From Eremomyces bilateralis CBS 781.70 (lineage: Eukaryota > Ascomycota > Dothideomycetes > Eremomycetales > Eremomycetaceae), in assembly GCF_010015585.1 (NCBI RefSeq), contig NW_022985083.1:172223-236222 (forward strand): DNA of 64,000 nucleotides, given 5' to 3'. Below are positions 11,084-23,699 of this stretch, piece by piece. The position numbers and the translations under genes were made by a program. Positions within the stretch are counted from its first letter, which is position 1, and every line of letters begins with the position of its first letter. The notes beneath the pieces are model-generated. The model was not told the DNA's origin. It saw only the letters and a list, made by a program, of their open reading frames with translations, and ran no database searches.

Positions 11084-14000
11084 ATGCTTTGTCGAGGTTG
11101 CGCGACCGCCCTCTATCGGTCTCACGTCGCGTTTTCCCGCAATTCCCGCTCAGTTCCGACGTCCCGGCCTTGGGTTAGTCTATCCTATGATTGAACGAAA
11201 CGAAAATGGAAATGCTAACGACGCGTAGAAAAATGTCTGTCGGAGCTACTCTGCACGGGCAGAGGCCTCAGTCTCGTTGCAAAACGAGGTTGACCAACCA
11301 ACGGAAACAGTGACGGATGCAGCGGGTGGCCCGTATCCCAGGAAACGGATTGCTAGCTATCACCGACATGGGGCGGATAAGGCCATGAATCGCGGTCACC
11401 GAATTATTAGCCTGCACCGGTACAAGACGGTTGAGATCGTGAGAAATGAAGCGCCGGTTACGGATCCTAGCCGACATGTTACTCTCGGGCGCCAGTACAA
11501 GAGGCTCGAAATCATAGGAGATGAAGCGCCGTTTACTCCCAACTCCATTGGCCACTCAAAGCATGAGCTCAATAGCGCTACCCCCGTCGCAAAACTCGAA
11601 AGTCGTATTCCGGCCACAGATCCCGAAGCTTCAAACAAGCGCCAATCGGATACTCCGATAGTATCGTATAGCGTTGCCGAACATTCAGGGGATCTCGAAA
11701 GCTCAAATGAGCGCGAATCGTATACTCCGATAGTCTCGCATGCTGTTGCCGAACCGTTAGAAGATCTTGAAAGCTCAGGCGAGCCTGGATCGTATACACC
11801 GATAGTCTCGCATGCCGTTGCCGAACCTTTAGCGAATCTCTTGAATCCGCGGAGAATTGAGGACAAGGGTGGTGACTTGGACTATCTCAGTAGAGCACTT
11901 GTCATTTTGCAGGAACAACACATCCTTCCCAAGTACATTCTGCCTGCCCCAACAAAATTTTCCGAAAAGGCCGACGTCGTGCATCGCTACGATACTTTGC
12001 GCTCTAGAGACAGACCCGCGAGTAGAAAGTGGGTGTTGGCATCGTACATTCAAGCGATGAGCCAAGTGGTTCCAAGGCGCGACCTTCTGGCGGTGGACTT
12101 CAGAACGGCGATATGGCCGCATCACGAGCAAATTGCGTCCTACCTATCGAAGGCGGACTTACCTTGTCTTGCCTTGGAGGGGCACGATGCCACTGATCTG
12201 TTCAACTGGGCGACGATTTTGCTGTCAAGACGTCCAGGGCGTGAAATAATCGAAGGCATGACGAGACCCCCTCTCGAAGCGTCTGGCCCAAGTCGGACTC
12301 GGGTTCCGGTATTCGTCCTGTTAGCGGTGCTTCGACGTCGCAAACTTCACCCCGACTGCATCTGGGATATCTTGCAGTATGTGTCGGCGGCTTTCGATGA
12401 CGCCCATGCGTTGCATAAGTCCGATCCTAGCGCCACTCGCACATTGTCTCGGCAGAATCGAGCCACGGAGATTTTGGGGAAATATCACATGCTTCTCATT
12501 ATTGGAAGGCTTCTGCGTCATGCGCGTCAAGTGCATACCACTCTTCTTTCCGACATCGCTGGACTCCTTTGTCGGCACTTGGATTTTCTGCAGCAAATTT
12601 CCACGCCTCAAGTCCACGGTCCACCTGTTGCTCAAGCCCTTCAGACAGCAACGTTCTTGTGTAATAAGGTTCTGAATGCCCTGGCAATCACGCCGACGAC
12701 TCACCCACTCCGTGATTCTTTTGCAGCTGAAAATGCACAATTCACCATCCTTGAGAGGATGGCAGGGTTTGCTCCGCCTCTGATCGTCACTTCAGAAGGC
12801 TACAAAGCCGTGATCGCAGTCTTGCTACGGAGACCGAAGACCGAAAGAGAACGCGATTGGGCTGCAATGAAGAAAGGGAGCTGGCCGCCTTGGAAAGAAG
12901 ACCGGACTGGACTAGATGAATACAAGAATGCGGCGTATGGCACGTCCCGAGCCGGGGCCGCTTTGCTCCGTATGAAAGAGGCCGGGTGCGATACGGGCGA
13001 ATGGGGAATGCTCGCCCATCTCTTCGCGGGCTGGGATACGGACAACACCCCTACTATGCAGGTTCGAGCGAAGTTGCCGAACACAGACAGGAAGCTACCG
13101 GAACCCGACCATTCCATCGCCGTGCAGACCGGCATTTGGGCCGCGCGAATCACCGCGACGAGGACATTGAACGAAGCGTGGGCTTCGTTCTTGGCATTCA
13201 AGTCCAGCGGGACGTATGCTCCGAGTTTGTCAGTGACCGGATCCGACGTGTACGAGGCCATGCTTCGGAAGATTGTCGCGCAGGAAAACGCGAAGATCGA
13301 AAAGTCCAATACCGCCGATTTCAGAGACCCGGCGATGTCGTCGCAGTCCATACCGTTACCCGGCGACGGCATAGAACTTTCCCCCGAACCTGCGTCCACT
13401 CACGAGTGGACCTATGTTTCGGCACCGCCTCCCTCTTCCAACGAACTTGTCGGCGAGATGATCGCCAAGGTCAGGGTTTCAAAGAAGTGCGCCCAGTTCA
13501 TTCTCGTCAACGTTACGGACGCTACGCGGCTTCAAAGCCTCCTTGAGTTACTCTTCGACGGCTCAAGAATCAACGAAATCATTTGGTCATCCAGACCCGA
13601 GCATCAAATGCATTGGAAGGAAGTGCCCTTACCTGCCATCAAATGCGTTATTGCTGCTCTCTGCCGAGTGCCTGCGGTGAAGGGAATATCGGACGTCATT
13701 CACGGCCCTTCGGTCTCGAACATATGTCCTCCTTTACGCCTTCGATCGCAGCACCCAGTTGTCCACGCTCTTCATTTATCAGCTTACTATCCCCACTCGA
13801 AGAAGTTCGTGTACGCCATGGTCCTTCGCTGCCTCGAAAAAGGCAACAACACGAAAGATCCGGTCGGCATCCGCGACCATCCGCGGTCCCTTGATAAGAT
13901 ATACCGGGTCGCACTCGCACGGCACGCTGCTCAGACCATCGCCGTCGAACAAGAGCCTCTCGACCTGCCCGGCTTCTCCAGCATTTGCAACATACTCCAA

Positions 14001-14669
14001 GCAGCGATCATTCCGAGTCATGACTTGTTGCGATGGCTGGAAACCCACGACGCCCACGAACGAATGAGCGAACAACATCCCGCCATCATCGAGACGGCCC
14101 AGTGGATCCTCGACCATGGCTCGTTCTACATCCGCGAATTATTCTACCGCGCCGTCGGGCAACCGCAGCCGCGAACCAGCCCAAATCCAAATCCGTCGCA
14201 GCGACCCGTTTCGCCCCGATCCCCCACCCCGACTCTCTCCCGCCTCTACACCATCCCCGACCCCGCCGACCTACACCGCCTCATCCGCACCCTCGCGTCC
14301 TTCGCCGACCACGAAGGCCTCCTGTCCATCGTCTACTGGATGGCCGAGCACCACACCGCACTATCCGAAATCACATCCAACTCCGTCGGTGGGCGTCGGC
14401 GCTTTCGCACCCTGCTCGTCGCAATCCGCGTGTGGTTGGAGCGGCCGGCCGTGCAGATGATGGATCATAGGAACGACTATGTGAAGGTGCTGCGGATCTC
14501 TGAGCGGTTTGGTCGTGGTGTTCCGGACGAGGCGGTGTTGATGGCGAGGGAGACGGTGGAGGGTGTGGAGGGGTGGGGGGGTTGGCCGGCGTGGGATGAG
14601 GTGGTGCATTATATCAATCGGTCAGGCGATATAGGGCCGTATCCCAATACACACGATATACGACACTAG
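11084..14669 (+). CDS. Unrecognised large protein with likely mitochondrial presequence (1176 aa)
   Basis: Exon 1 is 11084-11173, intron 11174-11228 (donor GTTAGT, branch GCTAACG, acceptor TAG), exon 2 11229-14669. The start gives MLCRGCATALYRSHVAF, rich in Arg/Ser and lacking acidic residues, and the junction yields RSYSARAEAS, a typical matrix presequence and cleavage region. Residues about 170-245 carry three 24-aa repeats. The rest is mainly helical, with blocks such as HFLQQIS-like leucine-rich helices and LHLSAYYPHSKKFVYAMVL, and a Pro-rich insert near 980-1000. The helical character recalls fungal mitochondrial RNA-binding or expression factors, but no repeat family can be confirmed by eye. 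Confidence 0.8.
11642..11850 (+). repeat. Three in-frame 72-bp tandem repeats
   Basis: The phase marker TACTCCGATAGT (TACACCGATAGT in copy 3) starts at 11651, 11723 and 11795, an exact 72-bp period (24 codons). The consensus peptide contains YTPIVSHAVAEPLEDLESS. Copies 2 and 3 are closest; copy 1 is more diverged. Confidence 0.9.
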
Positions 14670-15212
14670 ATTATCTACCAGTTCTTCGACGATGTAGGCA
14701 GCACGCCCATTTCGGCATGGCCGTCTCTTTTCAATCTATGATCTACCAGTGACCTTAAGCAGTGTTCCTTCACCGTCGCCTGCAACTCCTTGTTCGTCGT
14801 AATCAAAGTCACCTGCTTAACAATCATGTTGATCATCGACGGTGATCTCCAGACAACTGCTTCCTCACTTGCCCGACACCTCCTTGACGCATATACCTAT
14901 TTCCTACCTCAGTCTACTTCAGCCTCGCTAAACGTTCGATTCACTGGTGATGTTGCCTCTTTGGTCGAGGGCAGATTCTTTACCCAAATAATGTTTGAAT
15001 AACACCACTATTTGCCAATGAACATGAACCGCGTGCCAAACAATACGCCGCTAATATATACAAGAAACCGGTTCGTTAAAAAAGTCGTAGAGAGACAACG
15101 GCATCCTCTCGCTTCTCCTCCTCGACTCGCTCTGCACCCTCTTGATCCATCATCATTAACAATAAACAACCACTCCGAAAACAACGCCCGACTCTCTGTC
15201 CTCCAACCCACC
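14670..15212. other. Convergent 3' spacer
   Basis: 543 bp between convergent gene ends. Short ORFs only; nothing supported. Confidence 0.5.
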
Positions 15213-18200
15213 TCACCAGCCCGCTCTCCCCCTTCCCTCCTCCCCCCCTTCCACCGCCTCCACCCACAAATCCCCCACCCCAACCCCCACCCCCAACCCC
15301 ACCAACGCCCCAAACCTCCCCCTCGCCGCCCTCCCCACCCTCTCCACCCTCCTCCTCACCAACCACCCCCTCACCACACTCTGCACCCCCACCACATCCC
15401 CCACCAACCGCTCCACCCTCCTCTCCAAACACCCCCTCCAAGCCCTCTGAATCCTCCTCGCGGCGTCGATCACCTCTTCCCGCGCACGCACTACCAGCGC
15501 GCACTCGCGGGCGAGCGTAGCGCACACGACGCGGCGGTGAAGGGCGGAGAGAAGGGAGCGGCGGAGGAGGTGGGTGCGGAGCGCGCGTTGGATGGTGGTG
15601 GCGGCGCGGTGGCGGCGGGCGAGGGGGAGGAGGCGGGAGGAGAGGAAGAGGAGGATTTGGAGGGTGAGGGTGGGGGAGGGGATGATTGGGGCGGTGGGGG
15701 GGGAGAGGAGGCGGAGGAAGGAGGCGGAGATGGCGAGGGGGGCGAGTTTGGTTGGGAGGGGTGTGGAGGAGGTGGAGAGTGATGGTGAGGGGGTGGTAGT
15801 GGGGAGGAAGGCGGAGTATTCGTCGATGATGGCGGAGAAGGCGTGGCTGGAGGCGAAGGAGGTGGTGAGGTTGGTGATGTGGATTCCGTGAAGGTGGCAG
15901 ATGAGCGTCGCCCAGGTGCGGAGCAGAGCCTGCGATTTGGCGACGCTGTTGAGCCGCTCGATGGCAGAGTCGTCTTGGATGTCAAGCGCGGAGAAGTCGG
16001 CAGGGTGGATGCGCTGCTTGGCTCGTTGGATCTCCGCTTGCACTTCCGTCCAGTCGACAAGCAGGTCTTGGCCGTACTCACTCACGAGGGCCCAGAGGAG
16101 GCTGAGCGTCTTCTCGCGATGGCCGTCGACGATATCGCTTGCTGAGATGTCTTGGCTCAGGTGTCCCATGGAACCCGTTGCGTTGGCGGCGGCGCATAAC
16201 GCGATGTCGACGTTGTACATTTTGTGCGTGCGGGACGTGGCAGGGACTTTGAGGTGCTGAGACAGGATCCAGTTGTTGCCAGTTGGATCATCGATGTTGC
16301 TGGTGAGGAGGTCGCCGTCGGGTAAGGTGAACGTAATAGTGGCCTCACCGGCCATCTCCCTCTCGAGGACACGTTTGGATGGGGAATAGAGGAGCGCCTC
16401 AACAAGTCGTGTCAACATCACCCCGTCCCGGAGATCGGTTGCCATATTCTCGACGTGGTAGTCGTACTCTTGAAGAGGACTCTGAATCGTCTGCAGCGAG
16501 TAGTTCAAATGGCCGAGCGTCTTAACGATATCTCCCACGGACGGCAAAAGCAGTCGACCGAGTGCGACCAACACTTCCATAGACGACTTGTGCGTTGAAG
16601 TCTTCTGAAACAAGCACTTGGGAGCCACTTCCGCTCCCTTAGCTTTGTCGAGAATAAGGATCAGCATCAAGCTTCGGAGGACCGTCCTTCGCCACGAGCC
16701 GACGGAGGACCCAGCATCTTCCGCATCTCTCCCAAGCGACCGCGCAATTCCACCAATGGTCCCAGCACTGCTCTTCGCTTTCGGTGCGTCTTCGTTGTGG
16801 ATAAAGAACGCATTAAAGAACGCCCCGAGGAGCTTCCTCTGTCGCCTACCAGCACGCTCAGGAGATAGCGACGCCTGCGGTGGTGTCCCTGACAAGCGCG
16901 CATCTTGCGGTATCTCCCTTCCCACGATCGCCTCTAATGCCGGCTTGAGCAATTCATGGTCATAGGAGTCGATCCAGAGCGTGAGAAACTTCTTCTGCAT
17001 GCCGATGTCCTCTTTCAACCGGACTTCGCGGGTGATGGTATCTTTGGGGATACAGAGTGCTCCATAGCGTAAGGAGGCTTGGATCCGCTTGTACGCGATG
17101 GACAAGTCGTGCGATTGATAGATGTCCAGTAAACGGCGTCGCATAGTACTGTGTTTCTCAATATCGAGATAAGATTTCGGCTCCAGTGATTTGAAGATCC
17201 CATTTAGGAGCTGCGTTAGAGATGTCTCTTGTTGGGCCAGCCAGTGCTCCTCATACAGCTCGGGTCGATTGAGGTCGTCCGTGATAACTGGGAATTGTTG
17301 CGCCTGCTGGCTCGCTTTGTGGACCGAGGACGCTTTGGCAGACTTTTTAGGCACTCCGCCGTTTGATGCTAGACGCGGAGAGGTGTTTGGGCTATTTTTA
17401 CGATTATTTGTCGCAACAGGGGATTGCCTCTTGACGGTGGCTGCGCGATCCAAAAGTCGTTCGATGACAGGCTTCGGACGCGTTGCGATAGGGTTCTGAT
17501 TCGAGGTCGGTTTCGGTTTCGGTTGCGAATCGCGTGGAGGAGTGTCCAATGCCGGGAAGAATTTCTCGATAGGTGTATCCAGCGGACTCTGAGGGTGTGT
17601 CCGACCTGCGTTGAGTTGCTTTCTTTCAAGATTTGCACCGGTCGTATGCAGCGGCTTCCTAACTTTTTTGTGCTCCAATTCCATTTGCTTTGTAGACACT
17701 CGCCCCGGCGGTACATTTTCTTTCCCATCTCCCATCCCCTCGACGTCTTCATATATGGTTGGGGCCTGCAGTTGGCGCTTGGTCGCACAAAGTGGGATCC
17801 TCCTCGGTGCCGCAGCCAGTGACTTGCGCGAACCCCGAGACGACTTCACCTCGGTGCTCTCCATCTTCGCGGGCTCTTCTTCTGCCAACGTGAGAAGCCC
17901 AAGTCCGAGATCCGCCGATGACGGTCTCGTGTTCGAATATGCGCGAGACGGGGCGCCGGGGTGGATTGTCATGATGGTGGTGTCTTCCGAAGGGACGTAT
18001 ATGGTTCGCCTGCGCGGGGCTTTCTTGAGCGGAATATGGTTTCGAAGGGACGGTTGTGCCTTCGGATCCGCCATCTCGTCTTGCTCCAAGTGGTCTGGCA
18101 GCAGAGTCGGCCTTCGTTGACGTGATGAGTTGGCAGCGGGAATGACGGGCAGCGGACCTAGCCGTGAAGTTCCGGGGATTTTCTGAGCTGGCTGGGCTAA

Positions 18201-18524
18201 AATTGAAGTTCTTCGTCCTCCACGATTTTTGGGGATGAGTGAAGTGCGTCGGGCATGGCTGTTGCCTGTGGGGAGCTCAAGATGTCGTTGCCGGGGATCG
18301 TCATTCACCTCTTGAGGACCCGCATTAACAAGAATGCTTTTCCGCACTCCTGGAGGTGGTCTGCGTGGTTTTGCTTTGTGAAACTGTTCTCGGACCTCTT
18401 TGGTGAACTCAACATTTCCCGTTGTTGATTCTTCGTGAATATAGGCCGTGATTGAACCACCGTCCTCCGCCGAACCGGGTGGAGAAGGCGGCGGACATGG
18501 TGTCGCATGGGAAACTCGTCGCAT
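15213..18524 (-). CDS. ASPM/Sha1-like spindle protein with CH and IQ motifs (1103 aa)
   Basis: Homologue of the abnormal-spindle family, annotated in aspergilli as calmodulin-binding Sha1; family members act at spindle poles or in cytokinesis and bind calmodulin through IQ motifs. It is one uninterrupted exon. The N-terminal ~400 residues are basic and disordered, with recurring short motifs such as RRTSLI, RRTSIL and RRRTIY. A helical region follows (about 425-640), then a calponin-homology region near 655-835 (containing MATDLRDGVMLTRLVEALL and EKTLSLLWALVSEYGQ), and a second CH-like segment near 865-900. IQ-type motifs lie at about 975-1060 (ATTIQRALRTHLLRR, ARRIQRAWRGCLERR, VQSVVRGWLVRR). 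It has few IQ motifs compared with animal ASPM, as usual in fungi. Confidence 0.88.
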   Translation of the reverse strand: MRRVSHATPCPPPSPPGSAEDGGSITAYIHEESTTGNVEFTKEVREQFHKAKPRRPPPGVRKSILVNAGPQEVNDDPRQRHLELPTGNSHARRTSLIPKNRGGRRTSILAQPAQKIPGTSRLGPLPVIPAANSSRQRRPTLLPDHLEQDEMADPKAQPSLRNHIPLKKAPRRRTIYVPSEDTTIMTIHPGAPSRAYSNTRPSSADLGLGLLTLAEEEPAKMESTEVKSSRGSRKSLAAAPRRIPLCATKRQLQAPTIYEDVEGMGDGKENVPPGRVSTKQMELEHKKVRKPLHTTGANLERKQLNAGRTHPQSPLDTPIEKFFPALDTPPRDSQPKPKPTSNQNPIATRPKPVIERLLDRAATVKRQSPVATNNRKNSPNTSPRLASNGGVPKKSAKASSVHKASQQAQQFPVITDDLNRPELYEEHWLAQQETSLTQLLNGIFKSLEPKSYLDIEKHSTMRRRLLDIYQSHDLSIAYKRIQASLRYGALCIPKDTITREVRLKEDIGMQKKFLTLWIDSYDHELLKPALEAIVGREIPQDARLSGTPPQASLSPERAGRRQRKLLGAFFNAFFIHNEDAPKAKSSAGTIGGIARSLGRDAEDAGSSVGSWRRTVLRSLMLILILDKAKGAEVAPKCLFQKTSTHKSSMEVLVALGRLLLPSVGDIVKTLGHLNYSLQTIQSPLQEYDYHVENMATDLRDGVMLTRLVEALLYSPSKRVLEREMAGEATITFTLPDGDLLTSNIDDPTGNNWILSQHLKVPATSRTHKMYNVDIALCAAANATGSMGHLSQDISASDIVDGHREKTLSLLWALVSEYGQDLLVDWTEVQAEIQRAKQRIHPADFSALDIQDDSAIERLNSVAKSQALLRTWATLICHLHGIHITNLTTSFASSHAFSAIIDEYSAFLPTTTPSPSLSTSSTPLPTKLAPLAISASFLRLLSPPTAPIIPSPTLTLQILLFLSSRLLPLARRHRAATTIQRALRTHLLRRSLLSALHRRVVCATLARECALVVRAREEVIDAARRIQRAWRGCLERRVERLVGDVVGVQSVVRGWLVRRRVERVGRAARGRFGALVGLGVGVGVGDLWVEAVEGGEEGRGRAGW

Positions 18525-19404
18525 AATTCAACACTCTTTAATTCAACAAATAAAATATGCCCATAATGAGTCTTCCGATGTATATACTGCATGGTACCTA
18601 TCTCACAAGATGAATGATGGTGATCTTGTCCACCATCGTCGTCAGTGCACAGGTATCATGGCATTGTTTACTTTCTGCCTGGTTTCAAAGGGCAACCACA
18701 GACTTTATGCCTTTCGGCCTTACAGCCCAGCCGAGCTGTTGCATCGCTAATTACAGAAACGCCACAAATCATCCCTTTGTGCCTTGTCGCCTGAGGTATC
18801 TACTGTACCAGTACGCTAGCCAAATTTTGTCCTTCATTAATGAAGGGATAGCTGAGATTCTTCTCACCACAGGGAGAGCAAACAAAAGGAAGGAATAGCA
18901 GTAGTAATCTATTATTTATACAGTACAACAGGGGCCTGTAATTCAGTGAACATATCTGGTTGAATTCAAGGGGTAACTGAATTTACCAGTGATCTCTCTG
19001 CCAACAGGAAATTCCCTGCCTCCGTGGATTTGCCTGAGGCCTTAAGCGGTTCATCCTTGCTCCTCTAACAATCTTTCACGTCAAATGTCAAATGCCCATC
19101 ACTAACAAAACCATGACACCCCCACCAAAAATTTCCCTGGCTTAACTAAACATCTATCGTTCCCGACTTCTTCCTCACTGTCTTGTCCGCACTATTTAGA
19201 CACTGTGACAGACGCTACCGGTCTTGTTGCTTGTGTCGGAGACCCATAGACACCTACCCCTCCTGATATCCCACCACCAACGCCCCGGAATCCAAAACTC
19301 GCCCCAGCCCTCTGTCCGGGTTGATCGCAGCCACACGCCCTCTGCGCTGCGTACACTTTCATGACCAGAGACATATAAGATTCTGGGCGTATCTCTAGGC
19401 CATA
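18525..19404. promoter_or_regulatory. Divergent ASPM/KAP121 promoter region
   Basis: 880 bp between divergent starts. No supported ORF. A pyrimidine-rich stretch lies just upstream of KAP121. Confidence 0.4.
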
Positions 19405-22400
19405 ATGTCTCTACTCCCTCCAGAAGTGCAAGCGGCTCTCGCTCAGCTGCTTGTGGCGCTGCAATCCCCCGACAATGTCCTCCGAACCGAAGCGGAGAAG
19501 CAACTGAACGACGACTGGGCGGCTCAGAGGCCGGAAGTGCTTCTGATGGGCCTGGTCGAGCAGAGTGCCGAAGCAGGCGATTATCCAGTGAGCAGATCTT
19601 CTGTGACAACCGGCACGACATACATACGAATTGGGGACTAATATGCCATTGCGCTTTAGGTGAGAACCTTTGCTGCGGTCCTGTTCCGACGGATCGCGAC
19701 ACGGACGAAGAAAGATGAGAGCGGTAATTTCAAGGAGACGTTTATTTTACTGTCTCCGGCCCATCGACAGGCGATCAAGGCCAAGATGCTGGAAGGGCTC
19801 CGGTTGGCAGAGAACAGAGAACTCCGGAACAAAATCGGCGATGCCGTGGCCGAAGTGGCTCGCATGTACTCCGACGAAGGTAAAACGCCCTGCTTGCAAA
19901 TCTCTGTCGCTATTGGTGGTCGCTAATTTTGGTGGACAGGCGAAGTATGGGCAGAACTACTTGAGGCCTTGTTCCAAGCCAGCCAGTCGCCGAACCCAGA
20001 GGTCCGCGAAATTGCTTTCCGGGTGTTCTCCATGACACCGCAGATTATCGAGAAGCAACATGAAGAAGTTGTCCTAGAGTCATTTACAACGGGGTTCAGG
20101 GATCAAGATGTTGGGGTAAGTTGGCATCGGATACCATGGAGTGCGTGTCGTCTAACAGACCAAGGTCCGGCTATCCGCCATCGACGCCTTCTCAGGATTC
20201 TTCCGATCAATCAACAGGAAGAGCCAACAAAAATATTATTCCCTCATTCCCGAAATCCTCAATATCCTCCCTCCTCTCCAAAATAATGAACACTCCGACC
20301 AGCTGTCGAGAGGCCTCCTGTCCTTGATTGAACTCGCCGAAACCGCTCCGAAGATGTTCAAGCCTTTGTTCAGCAACCTTGTCACGTTTGCTGTGTCCGT
20401 CATTCAGGAGACGGACTTGGATGATTCAGCCCGACAAAATGCCTTGGAGCTCATGGCTACCTTTGCCGATAATGCGCCGCAGATGTGCAAGAAGGACCCG
20501 AACTACACCTCGGAGATGGTCACGCAGTGCTTGTCTCTTATGACCGATGTTGGACAGGATGATGACGACGCCGAGGAGTGGAACGCTTGTGAAGACCTTG
20601 AAGCGGACGACAACGACCTGAACCACGTTGCTGGAGAACAGACCATGGATCGGCTCGCAAACCGGCTCGGTGGCGCAGCGCTTCTTCCACCGACATTCAA
20701 CTGGCTTCCACGAATGATGAACTCCGCCGCGTGGAAAGATCGACATGCCGCCCTAATGGCGATTTCGGCCATCTCAGAAGGATGCCGGGATCTGATGATC
20801 GGCGAATTGGATAAGGTCCTCAACCTCGTGGTTCCCGCTCTCGAAGACGCGCACCCTCGCGTGCGGTGGGCAGGATGCAATGCGTTGGGCCAAATGAGCA
20901 CCGATTTCGCCGGGACGATGCAGGAGCAATACCACCGAGTCGTGCTTCCCAGCATTATCCCCGTCCTCGAAGCCCCGGAGCCACGCGTGCAAGCGCACGC
21001 TGCGGCTGCGTTGGTCAACTTCTGCGAGGAGGCGGAGAAGTCGGTCCTCGAGCCCTACCTCGACAATCTCCTTAGCCATCTGTTGCAGCTCTTGCAAAGC
21101 CCGAAACGCTTTGTCCAGGAACAGGCGCTCTCCACCATTGCCACGGTCGCGGATTCCGCGGAACAGGCCTTTGGACGATATTATGATACCCTAATGCCGC
21201 TATTGTTCAACGTGCTAAAGAACGAGCAGGACAAGGAATATCGCCTACTAAGAGCGAAAGCCATGGAGTGCGCAACCCTGATCGCATTGGCGGTTGGAAA
21301 GGAGCGCATGGGACAGGACGCGGTAGCTTTGGTCAACCTCTTGGGAGCCATTCAGCAAAACGTCACCGAGCCCGACGATCCTCAAGCGTCGTATCTGCTT
21401 CACTGCTGGGGCAGGATGTGCCGTGTTCTTGGGGCGGACTTCCTTCCATACATGGGCGCTGTGATGCCACCTTTGGTTGAACTGGCCAGTGCCAAGGCGG
21501 ATATTCAACTCCTCGAGGATGAGGACAAGGTCGCGACCGTCGAGCAGGACGACAACTGGGAGATCATCCCCCTCAAAGGCAAATTCATCGGCATCAAAAC
21601 CAGCACTCTCGACGATAAGTACATGGCTATCGAGCTGATCGTCATCTACGCTCAAGTCCTCGAAGCGGCGTTCGAGCCGTACGTGAAGGACATCATGGAC
21701 AAGATCGCCCTTCCCGGCCTGTCTTTCTTCTTCCACGACCCCGTCCGCACCGCCGCCGCCAAATGCGTCCCGGCCCTCCTCAACTCGTACAAGAAGGCCC
21801 ACGGCGGCGAATCCTCGTTGCTCATCGAGCTGTGGGAACCGACGATCCAAAAGATCCTCGAAGTCGTCGCCACAGAACCCACCATCGAATCCCTCGCCAA
21901 CATGTACGAATGCTTCTACGAATCCGTCGAGATCCTCGGCCGCGGATGCCTCACCGACGCGCACATGGGCGAGTTCGTCAAGAATGTGCAAGGCGTGCTG
22001 GAGGAGTTCGCCGAGCGTGTGCAGGGACGCCTTGAAGAAGCGCAGGAGCGTGAAGAAGGCGACGAGGAGTCGGAGGAATTCCTCGCTGCCGTCGAGGACG
22101 ACCAGACGCTGCTGTCCGACATGAACAAGGCGTTCCACACTATCTTCAAGAACATGAGCACCGCGTTCCTCCCGCACTGGGAGCGCCTCCTCTCCTTCTA
22201 CGAGGCCTTCGTCCGCAACCCCGACCCCACCCAGCGCCAATGGGCCATCTGCATCTTCGACGACGTCCTCGAGTTCTGCGGGCCCCAGTCCTTCGCTTAC
22301 AGCCGCCTCATCATGGAGCCGCTCGTCAACGGCGTGCAGGACGAGTTCCCCGCGAACCGCCAGGCCGCTGCGTACGGCGTCGGCGTTGCCGCGCAGAAGG

Positions 22401-22939
22401 GCGGCCCGCAGTGGGCGGAGTTCGTGGCGGGTGCGATGCCGCTACTGTTCGGGGTGGTGCAGCGGGCAGACGCACGCGGCGAGGATGAGGTGTATGCGAC
22501 GGAGAACGCGTCGGCGGCGATCGCGAAGATCTTGCATTTCAATGGGTCGAAGGTCACGAATGCGGAGGAGGTGGCGGCGCGATGGATCGATACGTTGCCG
22601 ATTGTGAACGACGAGGAAGCGGCGCCGTACGGATATGGATTCCTAGCTGAGTTAATTGACAGGTTCGTCTTCCCTTCCCTTCTCGTCTATCATCACCCCC
22701 TACAAACCCCATACTAACCTCCCCCCTCTAGACAAACCCCTGCCGTCTACACCCAAGCCCCCAAATGCTTCACCTTCATCACGCAAGCCCTCGAAGCCGA
22801 AACCCTCCAAGGTGCCACCGCGGTGCGCGTCGTCGCCGCCGCCAAGAAGCTCGTCGCCGCCACCGGCATGGACGCCAACGCGGCGCTGAGCACCATGTCC
22901 GAAGAGACGCAAGCCACGGTTCGCGCGATGTTTGCGTAG
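19405..22939 (+). CDS. KAP121: Importin beta-3 / karyopherin Kap121 (Pse1, importin-5)
   Basis: Nuclear import receptor of the importin-beta family; Kap121/importin-5 carries ribosomal proteins, histones and transcription factors through the pore under Ran-GTP control. Exons 19405-19587, 19660-19879, 19940-20115, 20165-22662 and 22732-22939; 1094 aa against 1089 in yeast Pse1. HEAT repeats run throughout: the N-terminal Ran-binding part (VRTFAAVLFRRIATRTKK), MRVR-like repeats such as HPRVRWAGCNALGQMSTDF and EPRVQAHAAAALVNF. The acidic insert DVGQDDDDAEEWNACEDLE is typical. All junctions keep phase and rebuild conserved sequence (GEVWAELLEA, VRLSAIDAFSGFF). Confidence 0.96.
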
Positions 22940-23699
22940 ACGAGAGCTAACGGTGGGTATAGGTCGGATGCGGCGGTGGAGAAGCGTGTCAGTTATGTGG
23001 ATTATGGGGATGATGCGAGGGGGAGGTTGGGGGCGAAAAAGATGTTTCTGTGGGGGGGGGAGGAGCCAGGGGATGATGGGTGGTAGGGGGTGGGGGTGTT
23101 GGAAGCGTCGGAGGCGATTGTGGGTTGGTTCTATGTCGTGAACGATTGGTCTAGCGCTTAGGCAGTTGGTGGTCGAGGACCGACGCATGCTTCGCTCTTC
23201 TCGAGGGAGTCAGTAGACGCGCTTGGAAGCTGGAGAAGGAATTCGATAGCAATGAAGCCTCGAGGTATGGATGTTTAGATAGCATTTTTTCTACTCTCGC
23301 CGCGGACGGGAGATACCAGGCATGAGGAAGGGAGAATTAGATCTCAATGAAGCGGTCATCATTTTCGCGGTGTCGCAACTTCTGCGATGTGTTGTGGATT
23401 GGTTAGTGTTATCCCCGATGCTCTCAAGTCCTCAAACACCTTATATGGCTGGCAATGAACATGCTGAGGATCGAAATTTTCATCGCAAACACAGTCGAGG
23501 AAAGTCTATGCTTAATTTTTGTTCCATACCCTGTCCTCTAGACCATCAAAATGCGATTCTCAAAACCCCAACGCCATCGCCATGCTCAATCCTGATATCT
23601 ATCTGTTATAACCCAATCCAAACTGTTCCCAACAACAACCCCATCCTCCTATATATATCCCGTCCCTCCTTCACCTTCCATTCCCCCTCCCCCTCCCCA
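22940..23699. other. Convergent 3' spacer
   Basis: 760 bp between the convergent ends of KAP121 and the J-protein gene. It is G-rich just after KAP121 and C-rich near 23680. No gene seen. Confidence 0.5.

Noticed and set aside
15012-15782. 256-codon plus-strand ORF rich in Pro, Gly and Glu
   Set aside because: Antisense shadow of the C-terminal part of the ASPM-like gene; low complexity and no family features.
21248-22240. 330-codon minus-strand ORF
   Set aside because: Antisense to Kap121 exon 4, whose sense frame is a well-conserved HEAT-repeat protein.
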